This document shows positions 59,361 through 64,000 of a stretch of DNA of 64,000 bases, in pieces. The stretch is from an uncultured Desulfobacter sp. Its GTDB lineage: Bacteria; Desulfobacterota; Desulfobacteria; Desulfobacterales; Desulfobacteraceae. The position numbers were made by a program, and so were the translations under genes. The stretch is from positions 372,001 through 436,000 of the forward strand of contig NZ_OY762229.1 in NCBI RefSeq assembly GCF_963665355.1. Direction: 5' to 3'. Position 1 is the first letter of the stretch. Each line of letters begins with the position of its first letter. Under the pieces are notes generated by a model. That model did no database searches and was not told the origin of the DNA. It saw nothing but the letters and a program-made list of their open reading frames with translations.

Positions 59361-61126
59361 CCACTCTTTTCAGAAAAGCAGCGCCGGTCCATCCGGTACC
59401 CGCCGGAATCAGCCTTTTTCCCTTTTTAACCTGGATACGTCAGTTCAGTGCCGCGTCACTGCGTGCTGATTTACTGGCCGGACTCACCGGTGCCTTTATT
59501 GTGCTGCCCCAGGGCGTCTCCTTTGCCATGATCGCAGGTCTGCCTGCACAATATGGACTTTACACGGCCATTGTACCGCCGGTGATCGCCGCGTTGTTCG
59601 GATCTTCCAGACACCTGGTCTCCGGCCCCACCACAGCGATTTCCATTATCTTGTTTTCGACCCTGAGCCCCCTTGCCGAGCCCGGGTCTGCGGACTACAT
59701 TCGCCTGGCCCTGACCCTGACATTCATGGCCGGCCTTTTCCAGCTGGCCTTTGGCCTGGCACGCCTGGGCACCTTGATCAACTTTGTATCCCACTCGGTT
59801 GTCGTAGGCTTTTCCGCAGGCGCCGCTCTGCTCATTGCCACCTCCCAGCTGAAACACGCCCTGGGCGTACCCGTGCCCAGCGGCTCCTCTTTTCTGACCT
59901 CCTGGGCCTTTCTGCTCAAGTCGACCGGCCAGATCCGCTACTATGAGGTATCCATTGCCCTGGTTGCTCTTTGCTGTGCCATTGTCGTAAAGAGATTTAA
60001 ACCCAAATGGCCGGCGTTGCTTTTTGCCCTGATCGCAGGGTCCCTGTTCAGCCTGGCTGCAAACGGCCAGGCACACGGTGTCAGATTTTTAGGAGAATTG
60101 AACGGCCGGCTGCCGTCCCTCTCAACCCCGGATTTCACCCTGGACACATTGAGAACCATGGCTCCCGGTGCCCTGGCTGTGGCTTTTCTGGGACTCATTG
60201 AGGCATTGTCCATTGCCCGGTCCATCGCAGTCAAGTCGGGCCAGCACATTAACGGCAGCCAGGAGTTTATCGGACAGGGCCTGTCCAACATCGCCGGCAG
60301 TTTCTTTTCGGGCTATGCCAGTTCCGGGTCCTTTACCCGGTCCGGAGTCAACTACGACTCAGGCGCGGTCTCCCCGCTGGCATCCATCTTCTCCGCCTTG
60401 TTTTTGTCTGTTATCGCCCTGCTGGTGGCCCCTTTGACAGCTTATCTGCCCCTGTCCGCCATGGGCGGCGTTATCCTGTTTGTGGCCTTTAAGCTCATTG
60501 ACGTACATCATATCAAAGAAATTCTCAAAAGCAGCCGGCCCGATACCTTTGTCCTGGCCGCGACCTTTGCCGGGACCCTGTTGTTCACCATTGAATTTGC
60601 CATCTATGCCGGCGTTCTTCTCTCCATGGCCATCTACCTGACAAGAACCTCCCATCCCCATGTCACGCCCCTGGTGCCCGATCCCCTGGATGACCGCAGG
60701 ACACTGATCACTGCCCCGGAAAACAACAGCGAATTGTGCCCCCAGCTCTCCATGGTCCGGATCCACGGCTCTCTTTTTTTCGGAGCGGCCAACCATGTGG
60801 CAAAAACCCTGGAGAATTTTGATAAAGAGGCGCCCAGACACCTGCTGATCGTTGGGTACGGCATCAACTTTATTGATGTATCCGGTGCCATGGCACTGGT
60901 TCAGGAGGCCCAGCGCAGGCAAAAAATGGGGAAGTCCCTCCACCTGTGCCGGATTAACCAGGATGTCCGCCAGTTCCTGGTTCAGGGGGAATTCATTCAA
61001 CAGGTCGGGGAAGATCATATCTTTGACAGGGAAAACCAGGCCATCAGCACCATTTACGAAAAGCTGGACCGAAACGTCTGCCTCTCCTGCCAGTCCCGTA
61101 TTTTCAGCGAATGTCAAACGTTGTGA
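59357..61126 (+). CDS. SulP-family anion permease with STAS domain
   Basis: 589 residues. About eleven to thirteen hydrophobic segments from residue 30 to 430 ([57 protein letters not shown]), then a cytoplasmic STAS domain (about 445-560, [20 protein letters not shown] and [20 protein letters not shown]). It probably imports sulfate or another anion (bicarbonate also possible) into the cell. Translational coupling to a rubredoxin is unusual. The C-terminal tail has an additional Cys-x-x-Cys ([14 protein letters not shown]), which might bind a metal. Confidence 0.9.
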   Translation: MTTLFRKAAPVHPVPAGISLFPFLTWIRQFSAASLRADLLAGLTGAFIVLPQGVSFAMIAGLPAQYGLYTAIVPPVIAALFGSSRHLVSGPTTAISIILFSTLSPLAEPGSADYIRLALTLTFMAGLFQLAFGLARLGTLINFVSHSVVVGFSAGAALLIATSQLKHALGVPVPSGSSFLTSWAFLLKSTGQIRYYEVSIALVALCCAIVVKRFKPKWPALLFALIAGSLFSLAANGQAHGVRFLGELNGRLPSLSTPDFTLDTLRTMAPGALAVAFLGLIEALSIARSIAVKSGQHINGSQEFIGQGLSNIAGSFFSGYASSGSFTRSGVNYDSGAVSPLASIFSALFLSVIALLVAPLTAYLPLSAMGGVILFVAFKLIDVHHIKEILKSSRPDTFVLAATFAGTLLFTIEFAIYAGVLLSMAIYLTRTSHPHVTPLVPDPLDDRRTLITAPENNSELCPQLSMVRIHGSLFFGAANHVAKTLENFDKEAPRHLLIVGYGINFIDVSGAMALVQEAQRRQKMGKSLHLCRINQDVRQFLVQGEFIQQVGEDHIFDRENQAISTIYEKLDRNVCLSCQSRIFSECQTL

Positions 61127-61494
61127 CCCGGATGCCGCAGGCCCTTTACGACCCTATTAACGCGTGATTTCCGCAATGCGTTTTCGGCAATCATTGTTTT
61201 AAACACCCGCCTGGCCAACCAAAAATCATTTTTCAATGGGGTATCAGTCAATATCCCGGAAATTAAGTTCTATCAAGGGTTCTTTGAAGCAGATGGCATT
61301 CCTGATCCCTGATAAATAAAGGTTGCGGAACATATCCGTTTCTTTTTTTTTAGATTTTACTTGAGGTTAAATGCGATTAATTCTATAAGACCAGGTGGTA
61401 TTTAAAGTAAGAACTTAAACGGATGGCTACCGGTTGTGGTGGGTCATCCTTGAGGATCATAACCAGACGACAACACAATTTTTTAGGAGGTTTT
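61127..61494. other. Non-coding upstream region of the pyrophosphatase gene
   Basis: No gene; contains the promoter region, with AT-rich sequence at about 61330-61410. Nothing further recognised. Confidence 0.4.
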
Positions 61495-62415
61495 ATGTCA
61501 ACTCTCGTATTTGGTCACAAAAATCCGGATACCGACTCTGTAGTAGCAGCCATCGCACTTGCCGATCTGAAAAAAAGCCTTGGTGAAGACATTGCACCAG
61601 CTATTCAGGGCGAGCTGAACCCCGAATCCAAATTTGTCCTGGACAAATTTGGTCTGGCTGCCCCCGCAGTTGTCACCAGCTATGCAGGTAAAGATGTTTA
61701 CCTGGTGGACCATTCCGACCTGGCCCAGAGCCCTGACGACCTGGCCAAAGCCAATATCCTGGGTATTGTAGACCATCACAAACTGGGTGATGTAACCACC
61801 GGACAGCCCCTGGAATGCTGGATCTGGCCTGTTGGCTGCACCTGCACCGTAATTGCTTCCATGTACGATTACTTCAATGTTGAGGTTCCCAAGGGCGTTG
61901 CCGGTGCCATGCTGTGCGCCATCCTCTCCGACACCGTAATCTTCAAATCCGCCACCTGCACAGACAAAGACAAAGAAGTTTGTGCAAAACTGGCTGAAAT
62001 CTGTGGCGAATCCGACCTTGACGCTCTGGGCATTGAAATGTTCAAGGTAAAATCCGCTGTTGAAGGCACCCCCATCCGTGAACTGGTTCTGCGCGACTAC
62101 AAAGATTTCAAGATGGGTGGTGTTGGCGTTGGCTGCGGCCAGCTTGAACTGGTTGACCTGTCCATCGTTGACGGCATCAAGGCTGATCTTGAAAAAGACA
62201 TCCAAGCCATGAAAGCAGAAAAAGGCAATCACACTGTACTGCTGATGCTCACCGACATCATGAAAGAAGGCACCGAGCTTCTCGTGGCTTCCGATGACGA
62301 ATCTGTTGTTGAAAAAGCTTTTGGTACAAAACCGGTTGACGGCAAATGCTGGCTGCCCGGCATCATGAGCCGTAAAAAACAGATCATCCCCTTCCTGGAA
62401 AAAGTATTCGGTTAA
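61495..62415 (+). CDS. ppaC: Manganese-dependent (family II) inorganic pyrophosphatase
   Basis: 306 residues from ATG 61495 behind TTAGGAGG; longer frames are rejected. DHH-family motifs: STLVFGHKNPDTDSVVAAIA, VYLVDHSDLAQSPDD, ILGIVDHHKLGDVT, GAMLCAILSDTVIFKSATC and the DHHA2 end (LPGIMSRKKQIIPFLEKVFG). It splits PPi in the cytoplasm, important for sulfate activation. Single gene with its own strong hairpin downstream. Confidence 0.95.
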   Translation: MSTLVFGHKNPDTDSVVAAIALADLKKSLGEDIAPAIQGELNPESKFVLDKFGLAAPAVVTSYAGKDVYLVDHSDLAQSPDDLAKANILGIVDHHKLGDVTTGQPLECWIWPVGCTCTVIASMYDYFNVEVPKGVAGAMLCAILSDTVIFKSATCTDKDKEVCAKLAEICGESDLDALGIEMFKVKSAVEGTPIRELVLRDYKDFKMGGVGVGCGQLELVDLSIVDGIKADLEKDIQAMKAEKGNHTVLLMLTDIMKEGTELLVASDDESVVEKAFGTKPVDGKCWLPGIMSRKKQIIPFLEKVFG

Positions 62416-62426
62416 TCCGTAATTCA

Positions 62427-62455
62427 AGGGCTTTTGGCATTTTGCCAAAAGCCCT
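62427..62455 (+). terminator. Hairpin after ppaC
   Basis: AGGGCTTTTGGC and GCCAAAAGCCCT form a perfect 12-bp stem with a five-base loop, 12 bases after the stop; T-run is missing, so termination strength is uncertain. Confidence 0.65.
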
Positions 62456-62728
62456 GCCCGTCCCGTCAGACAATCAACGCACCACGCCCCCACCCTCTTT
62501 CCCCCACCCGAGAGTATTTTCGATATTCCTTACCGCGTATAAGACCAGGACTTCCGGATGGCTTTTTATTACCCGCCCCCAGATAAAAAGCCAATGGCAA
62601 CACCAACTGGACGGACCCCAATATAACATCACAACTTTGCGGAAATCAGCACCAGAAAAATAAATTTTTTTATTCTTTCTTTTAATAGAGGGTTCCAACT
62701 CTCCCAACCAAGTTCCAAGAAATGCAAC
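62456..62728. other. Non-coding gap before recombinase remnant
   Basis: No gene or clear motif seen. Confidence 0.35.
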
Positions 62729-63079
62729 ATGAGCCAATGTTTTTATGATGATTTTCTAAGACAACCAACAAAGGTGTCCATACCTCCCCGTCCCAGACAA
62801 AAACAGATCAGTATTGCGCTAAGCGAGGAAGAAGTAAGAAGAATCATATATTCCTGCAGCAACCTCAAACACCGCACCCTCTTATTAACGGTTTACAGTG
62901 CCGGCCTCAGAGTCAGTGAGGCTGTCAAACTTGAGCCGGTGCATATCGAAAGGTCTCGTAAGATGATCCGGGTTGAACAAGGCAAGGGCAGAAAAGACAG
63001 ATACACGCTAATGAAACCATTTCCAGAGTTGTCAGTCTTCTGGATACGCTTCCGCAATGAAATCCGAATGCTGCGATAA
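62729..63079 (+). pseudogene. Tyrosine recombinase fragment of IS91-type unit
   Basis: 116 residues covering only the start of the catalytic half: IALSEEEVRRIIYSCSNLKH, then TLLLTVYSAGLRVSEAVKLE with the first catalytic Arg and IRVEQGKGRKDRYTLM. The His-Arg and Tyr motifs are missing and the N-terminal SAM-like domain is cut. The end runs in another frame into the transposase remnant. Such recombinases accompany IS91/ISCR-type transposases. Confidence 0.75.
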
Positions 63080-63412
63080 AAGCAGCAGGCCAAAATATGA
63101 CATCGCAGATATCTTTCGGCAATATGGGGAACAATTTTTAAAAATCCATGGTTCATCCTATGAACAGGTAAAGGGTTTGAATCATATTGTTGCCTGCCGA
63201 ACGGCAAAGTGATATTTACATAGAAGGATCAGGCAGATAATAATGCAACAAAGGAAATGTGCCTGGATGCTGAAGAGTTCATCCGCAGATTTCTGCTCCA
63301 TGTTTTACCCAAAGGATTCAGAAAAATACGACATTTTGGTTTTCTGTCCCCGCGGTACAAGACAACAAACATTAATCTGATCAGGCAATTGATGCAACCC
63401 GCTTTTTTTTGA
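63068..63412 (+). pseudogene. IS91-family transposase remnants
   Basis: Two separated segments: SRPKYDIADIFRQYGEQFLK and ACRTAK (63095-63211), the N-terminal zinc-finger side, and LDAEEFIRRFLLHVLPKGFR with KIRHFGFLSPRYKTTN (63246-63411), the C-terminal side of IS91 (Y1-type HUH) transposases. The catalytic centre is deleted. Confidence 0.75.
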
Positions 63413-63516
63413 AAACATTTCTAAAAATCTTACCAAATTATCGTTGTACCATAAAAGCGCACACGATATAAACCCCATATCAGGAATTTGTATGCCGGTC
63501 TTGAACCTGCGGCATT

Positions 63517-63647
63517 GTTCAACAGCGTTTTATCAATAATCCCGCTCTCTTTATCAACCGGCTTTAATTTTAGTAACAGCACGTCCAAGTGCTACTGCCC
63601 AGGCGTTTTTATCGGCGGGACTATTGATAAAACGCTTCTGGTTGGCC
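63517..63647 (+). repeat. Long palindrome, attC-like or MITE-like
   Basis: AGCGTTTTATCAATAATCCC (63524-63543) and its near-perfect inverse (63617-63636) enclose an inner hairpin AGCAC/GTGCT (63579-63593). GTTCAAC at 63517 and GTTGGCC at 63641 flank it, close to the RYYYAAC/GTTRRRY boxes of integron attC sites. A gene start follows 19 bases later. Confidence 0.5.
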
Positions 63648-63665
63648 TCAAAAAAACGATGAACT

Positions 63666-64000
63666 ATGATTGAATACACAGAATACGACGGCGAGGTTAT
63701 TGATATTACCCTAAACGGTGAAGTACTCGATTCCGATGGTGGCGAATCATGGTATACACCCAAAGCCCTCCTTAACGGAATTAAGGTTAATGATCTTCCC
63801 AAAGGAGTTTCCTTTGCTTTATGTGAAAAAATACAAGAAGGAACTATATTCCTCGATACGATACCCGTTTATATTACGAAGATAGCCTCTGATCGGTTAA
63901 AACTTGCGTTTGAAGATGGCGGGACAAGGAAATACTGGAACGGGAAGGTTGGTTTTAGCCATTATATGGAAATGAAAAAGACTATTGTAGAAGAGCGTCA
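63666..64000 (+). CDS. Unknown protein, 5' part only
   Basis: Open from ATG 63666 to the window edge (111 codons). MIEYTEYDGEVIDITLNGEV, ESWYTPKALLNGIKVNDLPK, SDRLKLAFEDGGTRKYWNG. It is mostly beta and polar, with no signal peptide. It starts 19 bases after the attC-like palindrome and has no strong ribosome site. Not recognised; could be a gene-cassette product. Confidence 0.6.
   Translation, partial: MIEYTEYDGEVIDITLNGEVLDSDGGESWYTPKALLNGIKVNDLPKGVSFALCEKIQEGTIFLDTIPVYITKIASDRLKLAFEDGGTRKYWNGKVGFSHYMEMKKTIVEER

Noticed and set aside
61498-62493. 331-residue minus-strand frame opposite ppaC
   Set aside because: Antisense shadow of the pyrophosphatase gene.
1-64000. CRISPR array
   Set aside because: No regularly spaced 20-40 base direct repeats were found; the repeats present are attachment or arm sites.

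Overview
The window looks like a chromosome segment of a strictly anaerobic, respiratory Desulfobacterota bacterium, most likely a Desulfobacteraceae-type sulfate reducer. This is inferred from gene content: a hybrid-cluster protein behind an FNR-type box, rubredoxin next to a SulP anion permease, a family II (Mn) pyrophosphatase, an anaerobic-type thiSGHF operon and a degraded multiheme hydroxylamine-oxidoreductase-like gene. No rRNA gene is present, so genus cannot be fixed.

Positions 1-715 hold the 5' end of a secreted-protein gene and non-coding DNA. Positions 716-27658 are an accessory island built at one tRNA-Glu(CTC) gene. A 45-bp copy of the tRNA 3' half occurs three times in direct orientation (716-760, 22651-22695 and inside the intact tRNA at 27584-27628), so two integrative elements sit in tandem. 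Element 1 (about 22 kb) has its own tyrosine recombinase, a RhuM-like gene, an Xis-like HTH protein, a Bro-N/KilAC antirepressor, phage-type replication genes, and small and large terminase genes, but no capsid, portal or tail genes. It resembles a phage satellite or a deeply deleted prophage. It contains two related replication modules, an IS66-type transposon carrying a DruA-like (DUF4338) gene with a perfect 8-bp target duplication, an IS3-family element, and several broken genes. Element 2 (about 4.9 kb) is minimal: a small membrane protein, a small possible repressor, a rolling-circle-type replication initiator, an HTH protein overlapping the integrase out of frame, the integrase, and a large inverted-repeat structure that could be its origin. 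Each element carries its own class of direct repeats just inside both ends, probably integrase arm sites.

Positions 27955-62415 are ordinary backbone: an MFS transporter, a DUF4136 lipoprotein, a 1629-residue hybrid sensor kinase, a shortened EamA transporter, chorismate mutase/prephenate dehydrogenase, and a ZraP/ZraS/ZraR-like envelope-stress system with two sigma-54 promoters and a palindromic activator site. These are followed by a fumarylacetoacetate-hydrolase-family enzyme, a rhomboid protease, a GNAT enzyme, a tautomerase, thiSGHF under a TPP riboswitch with terminator, an OmpA-like protein, rnd-dapF, thrS, an MBL-fold enzyme, hcp, a decayed hao-like gene, a signal-less substrate-binding-protein homologue, an acyl-CoA synthetase, an unusual rubredoxin translationally coupled to a SulP permease, and the pyrophosphatase.

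Positions 62729-64000 are again accessory: scars of an IS91-type transposase with its companion recombinase, then a 130-bp attC-like palindrome directly followed by the start of an unknown gene that runs off the window.
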